Assembly (NCBI RefSeq): GCF_010093815.1 | Contig: NW_022985551.1 | Location: forward strand, 1,871,087-1,935,086 | Source of the DNA: Pseudovirgaria hyperparasitica | Taxonomy: Eukaryota; Ascomycota; Dothideomycetes; Acrospermales; Acrospermaceae | Direction: 5' to 3' | DNA: 64,000 bases | Part shown: positions 10,998-24,400 of the stretch, piece after piece | Layout: every line of letters starts with the position of its first letter | How positions within the stretch are numbered: the stretch's first letter is position 1 | The notes under the pieces: generated by a model | What the model saw: only the letters and a program-made list of their open reading frames with translations | Told to the model about the DNA's origin: nothing | The model's database searches: none | Made by a program: the position numbers and the translations under genes

Positions 10998-13830
10998 GCT
11001 AATATTAATACAGCCGACTTTTACATCAATACACTATGTATACATTGAAATGACAAAATTAATTCCTGCCCAAAGACACCAGGGAGAACCTGAGGACCTC
11101 AATCGATATCTCCATTGTGTTTGACATGGGTTGGGACCCGCATACATTATGAGACATGCTCATTTCTTTTGTGTCCATTGACTTCTCCTTACGGACGCCT
11201 GACACAGTTCTGTGTTCCCTCTCATAATCAACAAGCTCGAATCCCCTTTCACACACCTCGCAAATCTATCGCCTCCAATGCTACCCAGTTGTACCTCAAA
11301 TACAATGTGACCCCACATAACCTTCATCATATAGTCTCCATCTTCGCCCGAAATCCCATCTCCTCCCAGCACTCGTATCGAAGATCTTCTGGTCTTGTCT
11401 CCGAACCCCTCGCCAACCTAGACTATAGTACAGTGCGCACACTGTGTCTGGTAAGAGTTCCAAGTTATGCGCTGGCTTATTCATGGTGTTTGCGAGGATC
11501 GATTTTTAAAGTGACCTAGCCAATGGGACAAATGTATGGTGGTAATTTCGACAAAACAATGAATGAATTTGTGTTCCACATGCATTGGAGACGTACAGAC
11601 TGACGCGACAATGAGATGCATTCCTTCTACTAACCTACTATAGAATTTATCGATCGAGGAATCCTCGGGGTTCACTATTACTTCGGCTATCTAACAAATG
11701 GGATAGATTAGATGATAGGGAGAACTTGAGATATGAGAGTTGTATAGAGCGGAAGATTGGTAGACCAACTCTAAAGAAACTGAGGTACAGAGGGAGAAAA
11801 CAAGACTCAAGAGATAATTAGACAGAAGATATGGAGCATACAGCTACAGACAGAAACTGGATCGATCAATCGACTTCAAAGCTGCATTTGTGTACTCAAA
11901 CTAGTCTTCCGCCAACATGCAAAGTGGCCTTTTATGTTAAATAGCGTTTTCATGGATGCGTTAAAGACGTCAATAAAACGCATGTGTTCGTTGATCAGGG
12001 TGCTGTTCGAACTAGACATATCATACGACGATCTTCAGACATGACTGACATGGGATATGAGTAGCTGGCGGCAAGAGAGGTGTTAGTATACCCTTTGAAC
12101 AGTATAGAAGCGACATGCTCTTTAGTATTTAGAACATATAATCTCGCATGATAGTATGGAAGGAGTGTTTCCAGCTCGCCAATGCACTGACAGGACGATC
12201 TCTGCATACAGACATTTGAATAGAGAAGATCATCTTGAGGCCTATGTCGGGTTTCTACTTAAAATATCGTAGCATATTCTGGGAGTTGGACTCGAGTAAT
12301 GGCAGTCATGCTTTGAAATGCATACTTTATGTAAATATGGCTTGGATCTTAAACACAGTCAGTTGGTGCATTTGCTGAGAACGGCAATCACGAGATTTTT
12401 AAACTAGAGGCAGGGCTCGTATGCCTCTGGAGGAGAGCTAATACTGCTATTGTGAGTAGACATGTACGTTCTTGTAGAGATTGAGATAGACGTGGAATAT
12501 CTTCCGTTTGAACGACTAAGGGAGCTCGCTTGGTCAAGAATACTTGTGTTGTTCAACGATTAAATTCACGAGATCCTCATCCTATTGGTTCTGTGGCCTC
12601 GCTGGTACTCACCATGTCCCATTCCACCGACATTTTTTACGGTAACATAGCTGAGATGGAGGGTGGCCAGCACCACCTTCCTATACCACCTATTCCGAGC
12701 TGTACTATAGGGTATCAGTTGCAGCAATGCTCTGTAGACATAATATTGATGTTATTACAGAATTCTGAGTGTCAATATTTGGTCATCCTGCCGTCGTGGT
12801 TCAAAACTAGACAGGCGCGCATCGGCGCTATGTTACCGTAAAAAATGTGTACGAGAGGCTGCCATGATTAACTCAGCGTATGATCCTTCGACGATGTTGG
12901 TCCTGTCGCATTTACACAAGCCTTTGGCTCTATCTAGATTTTCAATTTCGTTGACGTCCAATCCGGCATTCGAGCTCGTCGGCCCACAGCATCATGACCA
13001 GTCTTGCTACAGCCGGCAGCCACATATACAAGCACAGAACAGAATACACGCTGAACTTCAACACACTTAACTACATCCATCGCCAGATCAACAGCTCGCC
13101 CCACAGGAATGTACCAGACTTCGTCGCGAGGCATGCAAAGAAATGAAGGTCATCCACGCAGTCCTTAGTCATGCCAGTCATAGCACCAACTACGGCACGT
13201 CGCGACGACACCACCCTCGCGGTAGCCGACGCCATCTGCGTGATTTTGTACGTTGGTGGAAGGCCGCATGACCATGTTGAAGCGTGGGATGGGTGAAGTC
13301 CCACGCTATAACGCAATTCTTTCAGCTACGGGTGTGCGGTGTGTGCATTGGGTGCAGCGTAGGGCCACACGGGCAGGGATGTTGATATTTCATATTGCAC
13401 CAGCATTGTATATGGGCTGGGGGTTTTTGCGTTGCAGCTAGAATGAAGTTTACGATGTTTACAACACTGTGCCGGGAAACACGATTATAGCCGCTGCGAT
13501 ATCGCTTAAGCCGAGATGATGATGTCGACTTCGAATCTGATGACGGCCGAAGCGCGGATCAGGTCGTGAAGTTGTGGCCTCAGGCATCATAGTCTGACCT
13601 GTCTCAGACTCCATGGAATTTCCATCGCGGACTCGCACTCACACTCACACGCCCCGACTAAAGTCAAGCTGTCTATCGAAATCTCTGCTATAGCTGTAGT
13701 CATATTCGTTCTGCCGCGCGTCTTCATTCGTAACATTAGACGGCGCGCGGCTCAGCCTCACTGACCGTGAGGTTTATATGCAGCGGCTTTCGTACTACCT
13801 AGTATCTCTGGTAGGAAACCACCAGACCAT
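10998..13830. other. Long gene-poor stretch
   Basis: About 2.8 kb with only short open frames (134 codons at most), none with a family signature. A perfect 9-bp hairpin (AGCGTGGGA / TCCCACGCT, 9-base loop) lies at 13281-13307. No transposon ends, tRNA or tandem repeats were recognised. Confidence 0.45.
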
Positions 13831-14478
13831 TTGGACAGCTCATTCCGCAGCAGATATTCACCTTTCCAAGCCATCATGACACACGACAAGGTTCTTATGT
13901 GTGCTGAAACTCCAAGCAGTGCTTTTGCTACAGCCCCGACCTCTCCTCCGCCATACGAGCTGTTGTCACCTACCCCAGCAAGCGAATTACCTGCTGCGAC
14001 GCCTACTTCATCTGTGAGCGAGCTTCAAGACTCCAACATAGTCCAGCGTCCACATGAGCTCCCAGTAGCTCTAGTCAGCTCGCGCAGTGATCTCCCATCC
14101 GACCTGTCACCGCAGTACCAATCAGAGCCCTCCTCAATCAAGCACAGCAAGATCGAGCCCGACTCGACAGTAACAGGCTCCTCCCTCGCCCACACGCACG
14201 TCATGAAATCTCAAGTCAGTAATTCCACTATCAAACACGGCACCATACAGGCGTCCAGCGTCAGTGAGGCGTCGACATTGAAACATTGCAACTTGACGCA
14301 GTCCCAGGTGAGCAAGAGCTCACTGGCGCATGTCAAGGTGGAGGAGAGTGTGATACAGGGCGCGACGTTGGCCCATTGCACAGTGCATAAGAGTACGATT
14401 GTTGGTGGGACCTATAAACATATGGTGATAAGAGACCAGCACGTCGTAAATGGCAATTTTATGGGGAAGAAGTCCTGA
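13831..14478 (+). CDS. Pentad-repeat (beta-solenoid-like) protein of unknown function
   Basis: Intronless. The first ATG gives 215 residues; ATG at 13876 (MTHDKVLMC) gives 200 and may be the start. The first half is Ser/Pro/Thr-rich and low in complexity. From about residue 103 nearly to the C-terminus the chain is made of 5-residue units of the form [S/A/G/C]-x-[V/I/L]-x-x, for example SQVSN, STIKH, GTIQA, SSLAH, STIVG. Units group in threes, giving a 15-residue period with His closing every second unit (SSLAH, STIKH, ATLAH, GTYKH). One unit carries a single inserted residue. This resembles pentapeptide-repeat or other beta-helix proteins but lacks the classical A-D/N-L-x-x consensus. No signal peptide or membrane span. 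I do not recognise a named family. Confidence 0.7.
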   Translation: MDSSFRSRYSPFQAIMTHDKVLMCAETPSSAFATAPTSPPPYELLSPTPASELPAATPTSSVSELQDSNIVQRPHELPVALVSSRSDLPSDLSPQYQSEPSSIKHSKIEPDSTVTGSSLAHTHVMKSQVSNSTIKHGTIQASSVSEASTLKHCNLTQSQVSKSSLAHVKVEESVIQGATLAHCTVHKSTIVGGTYKHMVIRDQHVVNGNFMGKKS

Positions 14479-14524
14479 GAAGAGACGGGTACTCCTTCAA
14501 AGCGACGACAATGTGGTAGGATAT

Positions 14525-15569
14525 TTATAGTTGAATAAGACCTTCTTCCTCATCACGGGACGTTCTCGACTCGTGCGGTTCAGCCTGTGCATCAGTCTCC
14601 GGCAGCTGTGTTTGCTCGTCTTCAGACCCATCCTCTTCGTCTGCGGGGACCAGTCTCTGCGCTTCTTCCGAATCTCCACTCTCCGTCGTCATTCGCTGCA
14701 ACTGCAACCCAACGTCATCATAAGGATACGGCCCCTCGCCTTTCCACCACTCCGGGATATCCAGACTACACCTCGCAATAAGCAGGATAAAATGCAGCAC
14801 AGCTACAAGCATAGGTAGCCCGGCCCCGGTCAGATCCAGCGGTAATAAGATCTGCTCACTAAAATACTCACACTCGCCCACCCGGTCGCGCGGAACATTT
14901 GAGTTCCAGCACATATTATCGCGGTCCAGCAGCTCAACCAAGTACACAAGTATCGCAAAAGCCAGCAGCGCCGCCCAGATGAGAAAGTCGTACATCGAAT
15001 TCAGCACCACCAGCCGGAAATACGTATTTTGCCGCGCCATTCGCAAATTGAAGCCTGTCCACGCTGCGTTGACGCCCCCCTTCTCAACCTGTCAGCTACT
15101 GCCCATCGTCTGTCGCGCAACATCGTAAGGAACAGCCAAGCCAGGTGATACTCACCAGTATCATCATCTCCCGCACCCCTAGCTCGCCATACCGATCCGT
15201 CTGCTGAGTCCACTCGTTCGCGAACGGTATGTGGTGTGCAATGTACATAGCCACGAGGAAACATCCCACCGATGCGACGGAGCATGCGATTGAGAGAGTG
15301 TATATGATGTATACATATTGAGGTGTTTGGTACGAGTTGTCTTGCGTGCTGTAGATGTATTCGTCGTCTGTGTCGGCGAAGCTCACGGTGCGACTAGGCG
15401 GGGGCCGCGGGGGCAGGGGCTTGTTGGTCGACGACGAGGGCGCTAGAGGGGCATCTTCGAGGGGAGCTGGAGGAACATCGAGCGGTATTGGCGTGTCGGT
15501 GAAGGAAATAGACGATTGAGGGGAATTCATTGCTTCCCGATTATGGGTGAACGAGTGGTGGTCGGACAA
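14525..15569 (-). CDS. Multi-span membrane protein, unknown function
   Basis: Exons 15569..15156 and 15088..14525 join in phase 0 across a 67-base intron with GTGAGT, AGCTGAC and CAG, giving 325 residues (a start at 15530 is also possible). The N-terminus is Pro/Ser-rich and disordered, with a KPLPPRPPP segment and VSFADTDDEY. About four hydrophobic spans follow: YVYIIYTLSIACSV.., a weak one after REMMILVEKGG, FLIWAALLAFAILVYLV, and MLVAVLHFILLIARC. The tail is acidic (EDEQTQLPE, SRDEEEGLIQL). The split MILV/EKGGVNAAWTGFN reading supports the splice. It ends 46 bases beyond the solenoid gene, tail to tail. Similar membrane proteins occur in fungi as hypothetical proteins. Confidence 0.72.
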
Positions 15570-16185
15570 TACCTATCCTATGCATGGATTGCATGGATGC
15601 ACTGCTGCAGGTGGGGGCCGGACAGGTATGTAGGAGAGAGCGCTAAACCGGATTTGTATCCGTCTATATCTGTTTGAATACATCGAGTTTCTTTTCGCTG
15701 AAAGTTTATGGTCACCGTTGAAACTATGATGTAATTTTCTCTGACGTGTCGACGTGATTCAAGACTAAGCTAAATGTCTTCAGAATCCTCAATTGCCCTG
15801 GCGTACCGTAACAATTTACTTGTTGATTGTGTTGTAAGATTTAAATAAGGAAGTTATGGTCCCCTTACAATTGTTCTAGCTAGTGTACTGGAAGAATGCT
15901 AATATGGGCTTCATTGTAGTTTGAATATCGTGTAGCAGCTTCAGAACTCAGTCGTCACGTTATGCCTTGTAATGCCTATAATAGTAAGGTTGGCATAACT
16001 ATTGAACGAAGACTGATTGTAATAGTTCGATTGAGAGAAATATTCGCTGTCGACGAGTCAAACATTCAGCCATAAACTTTGCACCTGCTCATTGCTACAT
16101 AAAATTATCGATTCAAGGTCTCGGCTTTAACACAGATTCCGCCACTCATACTCCATGGCACATATTAAACCACTAGTGAAACCAT
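15570..16185. other. Intergenic, no gene seen
   Basis: AT-rich stretch between the membrane-protein start and the sidA-type stop. No long frame, RNA or repeat was recognised. Confidence 0.45.
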
Positions 16186-18042
<1,857 letters not shown>

Positions 18043-18513
18043 TCAATCGTCCGAAGCTAGCAAAAATGGTTTGGTATGATGTCTAATAGTCGGCTCATCG
18101 ATGACGTACTGAGTCTGGCGAGACACAGGAGGCTTTTATGTACAGCTCGAGAGAGAAAAGCAAAGTCAAGGAATAAATAAGCCCGTACTTACACGCAAAG
18201 TCTAGAGGAAGAGTGTTGTCGATCAACAAGCCACGGCGCTACTCTAACAACTTCGTTAAAAGCCATTGACTTTGAGATATAGGGGGGTCCAGTGTATGCG
18301 ACCTATTCACCGTGCAGGGTTCTGCTTGGCGTGGGTCTGTAGACACGGTGTCCAGGATCTAAATTGAGGGTGAGCATGGTCAAGGAAAACTCTTCGCATG
18401 CAGAATGTCACGCTTAATGCCATGTTATTCAATTTGAATGCGTATTGCACAATGTGGAGAGTTCCACGAGTGGCTAAGAAGACGACCTTCCAGGATCAGG
18501 ATCTAATCTCCGG

Positions 18514-18522
18514 ATCAGATAA
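18514..18522 (+). promoter_or_regulatory. Iron-responsive GATA (SreA/SRE1) site ATCAGATAA
   Basis: A perfect match to the extended ATCWGATAA motif bound by fungal iron-repressor GATA factors. It lies 628 bases upstream of the sidA-type start. Binding is inferred from the motif and its position. Confidence 0.65.
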
Positions 18523-18825
18523 GACACCGGAGCTTCGAGCCATGCCCGAATAAGCCTACTTCTCTGTTCCTCTCTCCACTTATGTCTTGGAAGCGCAAAA
18601 TTTTCTCGCAGAAGAGCCCGGAAGAGCCTCGGTATAAAGCCCTTGAATCATGCAACATTCGAACTTAATGCTTGAGCCAGGGTTATTAAGCTCTTCGACG
18701 ACAGAGAAAGTGAATGAAGCTCAGCGGAGCATATCAGATGGCGCCCACATAGGGAACGCATGGTGTGTCCTTTAGAAACCAAGCTTGGGCCACAGCTCCG
18801 GCCGAGCAGGATCAGGACATTTGTC

Positions 18826-18834
18826 TTATCTGAT
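18826..18834 (-). promoter_or_regulatory. Iron-responsive GATA (SreA/SRE1) site, inverse TTATCTGAT
   Basis: The second perfect ATCWGATAA match, on the minus strand, about 940 bases upstream of the sidA-type start. It overlaps a 12-base palindrome, ATCTGATCAGAT (18828-18839), so a second near-match faces it on the other strand. Confidence 0.62.
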
Positions 18835-21403
18835 CAGATTAGACGTCATACGAGCCATCTCCGAGGCTCGGTGACATTGGTGGTGCGGCATAGCGCGCTT
18901 ATTTTCCACTAACGTCTATGTGGCTTGAACGTGGGTGTCGCAGCAATGGATTGCTTTTCGACGATTACGGATCCCACTCCTTCACCTTCTTCAGTGTGGA
19001 TTACTATATCATATACAAGCTATTCTGCATTGAGAGACGATAGTCAGAATACACCGTATTCGTCGTCTACCAGGAGTGCATCATGACCCAAGGTGGTATA
19101 CATAAGCGAACCGCGCTCATCGTCGCTATGTCAGGGCCTGGGTGGATTGTAGTTGGTCAATATAGGTCCCGTTTTTTGTTTTTCTATGGACGCGGAGGGC
19201 AATAAACGAAAATGCTGAGCATGTAGACTCACAGGAGACTAGCTCGCTATACGACTTATTACTTGGGAAAGATTGCCATCAAGGCTCATTGGTGTTGTAT
19301 TCAAAGTCATGGGTCTGAAAGGAATCGCGTCCTGCGGGATATGCTCTTCCATTCCGGATCGGGAGCCATCAACGGCCTTATGAGCTATGAGTCTGGTGTT
19401 TCTAAAGTCTTCGGACATTGTTGTGCCTCGTTGATAAGTAATTACCGGTAGATACGTCCAGAAGACATGCAACCTTCCATTCTGCGAAAAGTTCCCATGT
19501 TTCAGGGAGGTGGCCTGACACTGGCTCGGCGACTTGCACATTGCGAATGTGCCAATCATCTGGTCATGCATTGATTCATTAGATGAAGTAGGCGCTGTGA
19601 TGCTGTTGAATATTATATGGATACCGAAATTGCCCTCCGGGCGCTGCGGTCCAATCAACTACAAGGTATTCATGATGACTTCCACGCAGCTTGTGCACAT
19701 CAAGCTCTTTCTAGTTGTATGTTAACTCGATAAATCGTGCGTACATAGTAAAGTATAACTTGGAGTTCGTTGCCCCATACGGCCACAGGGATCGGCACAA
19801 TGTGGCACTATCAGTGCCTGCTTCTAGTCTCCAGACTCTAGGGCTCTTTGATCGAATATGCAAACATCTATGCTTTTAACAGTACGGTCTTGCATGCATG
19901 ACGGCCCGTTCTTCAGCCTCGTGGCAACTAGCCACTCGTCAGCGTCTGATATGTGCTGACACACGAAGTTCTGCGAACGCCTCATGTATAATTATGGTCC
20001 TTGTTACACAAAGAACAGTCGATTCGGACCGTCAACCAGTAAGTTGCTTTCTAGACCGGATGACTTTGCATGAACGTTGATGTCTGGCGAATGATTGGAC
20101 GCATGAGTATGTGTCTACCTTCTCAAGTAGTATAACATGGACGATCGATACAGCAGTGCAGTGACTATTCTCTGCAGTGGTGCTTTGATGGGTGGGTAGC
20201 TTAGGCCCGAGTGGGTAGGTTGAGCGTACTTATGTAGCCATAGTAGAGGACGTGGGGTATATGTATCCGCATGGATCTACCTGATCCTAGGCGTCGGATC
20301 CACCTGTTTTATTATTATGGTGGCTCACAACCATCACCTGAACAGTGAGGATGTTGGTGGCCGAAACAATGTTCGATACATCTTCCATAATCGGTCATGT
20401 CACAATACTGGTAGTGCGGGACCCTTTTTTAGACCCATTACAGCCCTGTCCTCACAAGCTCGTCGCGACTCACTACAGGCGCCCTCCATTCTACTATCCC
20501 CACGCTTTCGTCCAGGATGTTACATCGTTATAAAGCTAATGCTGGCTCGAATCGAGTCTCACCATCGGTAGACCGGTTCAGTATCCTAACATCAGAACGT
20601 GATTATGCTTTTTCAGCCATCTGAACAATTACAGTGTTTCGGTGAACATTCTAATTAGAGCGCAAAGGGCAAATGCCGACACGTGCCTGGGTCAACAGAC
20701 AGGGGAAGACAGCATCAACTAGTAGCATCTGTACGTTGATGTACCTTGAAATTCCGTGCAAATAGATCCAAACTTGTTTCTTGGTACAAATCCACACACT
20801 TCACTTTGAAAAGTGTAGGTCTTCAATCTGTGCGGTCTACATAATACGCCACCTAGTACAAAATATACACAACGCCACGATCCGAATACTGACATCAACG
20901 ACATCCACAGGATTCGAATTCGAGACTTCAACTACTCCGATACACTACTATTAATAGCTTTGATAATTACACCCATGAATCGCTTCCGATGGCTTGAGCT
21001 CGCTTATCAACGTACTTCTCCGATACTCGTATAATTGTGTTTCAATACCGACGATGCCACAGTCCAAGTCGACACAAATTTCTAGGAAGTCGCGTATTCA
21101 CGTGTACCCTGTTCGGGAGCATAGTTAGAATTGCGTACCGATTTTCATGTCAACAAGTTAGTTTGGATTGCGTTCGTAACAATCGTCTTTGACCTACCTC
21201 GACGAAGCTAATGAATAGCAGTCTGTTGCAAAGCGTCACTGTCTCAGTTCATGGCTAGTTTACGTCTCCGAATATCTCGTTATTCACCTATACTGGCTTT
21301 CAAAACCGCTGTATCCTTACAATTCTTCAAGTTGCGATCGAGTTGAAGTATTTCTCGGATGTAAACTGAATAGTTACTGTTCACCCGGCGTATACCTCAC
21401 AAG

Positions 21404-24400
21404 ATGGAAGATTCGACACTCAATGCGAGACCCCAGCTTTTAGTTGGCCCTGATGTCTTGCACGAACTTGTCAATAAACAATGTCCCTCAGATCACTGTG
21501 CAATCGATTTCCTGAACGACGATAGGACTAGAAGACGCTACACATATCAGACTCTACGGGACCAGAGCAAGACATGGGCACATCATCTAATACGGCATTT
21601 CGAGCGCACATCAGCCGGGTCCAGACCTACCGTGCCTGTGCTCATGCCCCAAGGGCCTGAGCTGTACATCACATTACTAGCCATACTCAGAGCTGGAGGA
21701 AGCTTTTGCACTCTGAGTATTGACGCACCTGCTGAGCGCATCAAATTCATCGTCAAAGATGTACATGCTCGTTTGCTATTGACAATAGAGTCTTATAGAA
21801 CCAAGCTTACGGCACTTGACGAGGTCGATGTCATTGCTCTTGGCTTCGATGAGGAGGACTCGCATGTAGATGTCAAGTCTGTGTTACCTACTGTGAAGTC
21901 TACAGACCTGGCCTATGTCATGTACACTTCAGGATCAACGGGCACGCCGAAAGGCGTGGGGATCCCCCATGGTGCAGTATGCCAGAGTCTGCTTGCACAT
22001 GAGCGACACATTCCACGGTTTTCCCGGTTTCTCCAATTCGCAGCACCGACGTTCGACGTATCGGTCTTTGAGATATTCTTCCCGTTCTTGCGGGGCTCTA
22101 CCTTGGTTGCGTGTGATAGATATTCCTTGTTAGACGACTTACCAGGAATTATGCGACTGATGGATGTAGATGCGGCGGAGTTGACTCCAACGGTCGCAGG
22201 TACGCTTCTCCAAACGCGAGCAGCTGTCCCGCAGCTGAAATTGCTATTGACAATCGGTGAGATGCTCACTCCACACGTCATCAACGAATTTGGAGCTGGT
22301 GAAGCTCGAGATAGTATACTTTGGGGAATGTATGGCCCAACGGAATGCTCCATACACTGCACACTGCAGCCTGCATTTAACTCCGAGGACCAAGTCGGTA
22401 ATATAGGATACCCACTCGACTCAGTCTCTGCTTTCATCATTGCTCCTGTGTCAGCAACTCATCATCCTGAGACTTTTAAGATTCTGCCCCTTGGCGAAAC
22501 AGGCGAGCTTGCGATTGGAGGTCATCAGCTTGCTGTTGGATATCTTAATCGCCAGGAACAAACGAGTTCTGCATTTATCAATACTGAGAATTACGGAACA
22601 GTCTATCGAACAGGCGACAAGGCAAAAATTCGGAACGATGGACGAATTGAATGTTTTGGCAGGCTCAGCAGCGGTCAGATCAAACTCAGAGGACAAAGAG
22701 TCGAATTGGGCGAGATCGAACAAGCTGCTCTCCAGGCCAGTCACTGCCGCACCGCAGTCGCATGTGTAGTATCTGGAGTTCTCGTCCTCTTCTGTCTGGT
22801 GTACACAGAAGTCAGTCGAGAACAGATCATAGAGTGTTGTCGGCGGTGGCTTCCAGAATTCATGGTTCCGGGAGACATTGTATTTGTCAAAGACTTGCCT
22901 CAGCTTCCTTCTGGAAAGGTCGATCGGAACGCACTTGAGCACAGATATATCGAACAAAGACGGCATATGCATATCGTTGAGTCTGAAGAGGAGGAAAATA
23001 TAGATAGCGTGATCCTTGAATGCGTCCTCGGACACTGCCAAAAGGTTCTAGGAGATCACGTCGGGCTGTCTACTCCTCTAGTGTCTGCGGGTGTCGATTC
23101 CCTTAATGCTATTAGACTTTCCTCATCTTTGCGGTCGGCTGGGTTCAAGATAGGGATGACCGATGTCCTAGAAGCGGAGAATGTTAAAAGTCTGGTACTG
23201 TATCTGGAGTCCTCGTCAAAACCAATTTCAGATGAGGCCGTCCAACAACAATCGAGAGCTCAGGCGACACTACACTCTTTCCTCGGACGAGGTATCCTGA
23301 GCAAGAACAAGAACAAAGTACAAGACATTCTACCATGCACGCCTTTGCAGGAGGCCATGTTGTCTGAAACTGCTGTCGATTCGGTCCGGTACTGCAATTG
23401 GGTCGAGCTTGAATTCACTCGAGAGCACAATATCTTTGCTATACGCAACGCCATCGAGAGACTTATTGATGAAAGTGAGGTACTTCGCACTGGATTCTAC
23501 CATGATAACGAACTACGTTCATTCGTACAAGTGATCTGGCAGCCTTCTGTGAAACCTCGCATTACGACCGTGCCATCGTTCGACCGCGAATACTCCCTAG
23601 GTACACCTCAGAAGCTTTTGCAACCACTAGCAGTCCAGATATGTACGACCAAATCTCCACCGAGGGTGCTCCTACAGCTTCCACATCATATCTATGATGG
23701 ATGGTCATTGGAGCTGATGTTGCAGGATCTCAGCAGCTACCTACGCGGGGAGGCTAAGGCTAAGAGAACGCAGTACAGCCAAGTGACAAAATATTTGACA
23801 ATGGAAGACCGCACTGCCGAAATGGAGATAGCTAGTTCATTTTGGTGTATCGAACTCCATGGTTTTCGGCCCAGACCGCTTCCGACGTTGTGTATCTCAG
23901 ATCCAGGAAACCGGAAAGCTTGCGTTTCATGGAGAATTCTGAGCAGCACTTATCCTAAAGCTCGAAAAGCAGCTCAAAAGATGAATATCAGTCCACAGGT
24001 CTACTTTCAAGTTGCTTTGTCCTGCCTAATCGGTGCGTACATCGGATCGCCGGAAGTGACTATCGGTCTTGTCACGTCCGGTCGAAGCCTCGCCTTGTCA
24101 GGAATCGAGTCAACAGTTGGTCCATGTATTGCAACACTTCCTTTGCGGATGCAACTGGGTCATTCACAAGAGATACAACAAGTCCTGTCTGATGTTCACA
24201 CCCTGAATCGAAGAGCAGTCAAGCATTGTTTGCTCCCGCTACGAGATATCAAAAAAATCGCCAATGTTCCGCTTGGAAATACAATGTTTGATGTTGTCTT
24301 TGCATGGCAGCAGACTACTCAGACATACGAAGATCTCGAGCGGCTTACCGTCAAACAGATCAAGAGCGCTGACTACCTTGAATCTAAACTCATGATTGAG

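Noticed and set aside
11115-11519. 134-codon plus-strand frame in the 11-13.8 kb stretch
   Set aside because: No recognisable domain or conserved motif, and no promoter or splice context.
19239-19658. 139-codon minus-strand frame between the siderophore genes
   Set aside because: No family signature and no splice partners; a small siderophore gene here cannot be supported.
20900-20960. tRNA-like box B (ATTCGAATCC on the minus strand)
   Set aside because: No matching box A, acceptor stem or anticodon arm could be folded around it.
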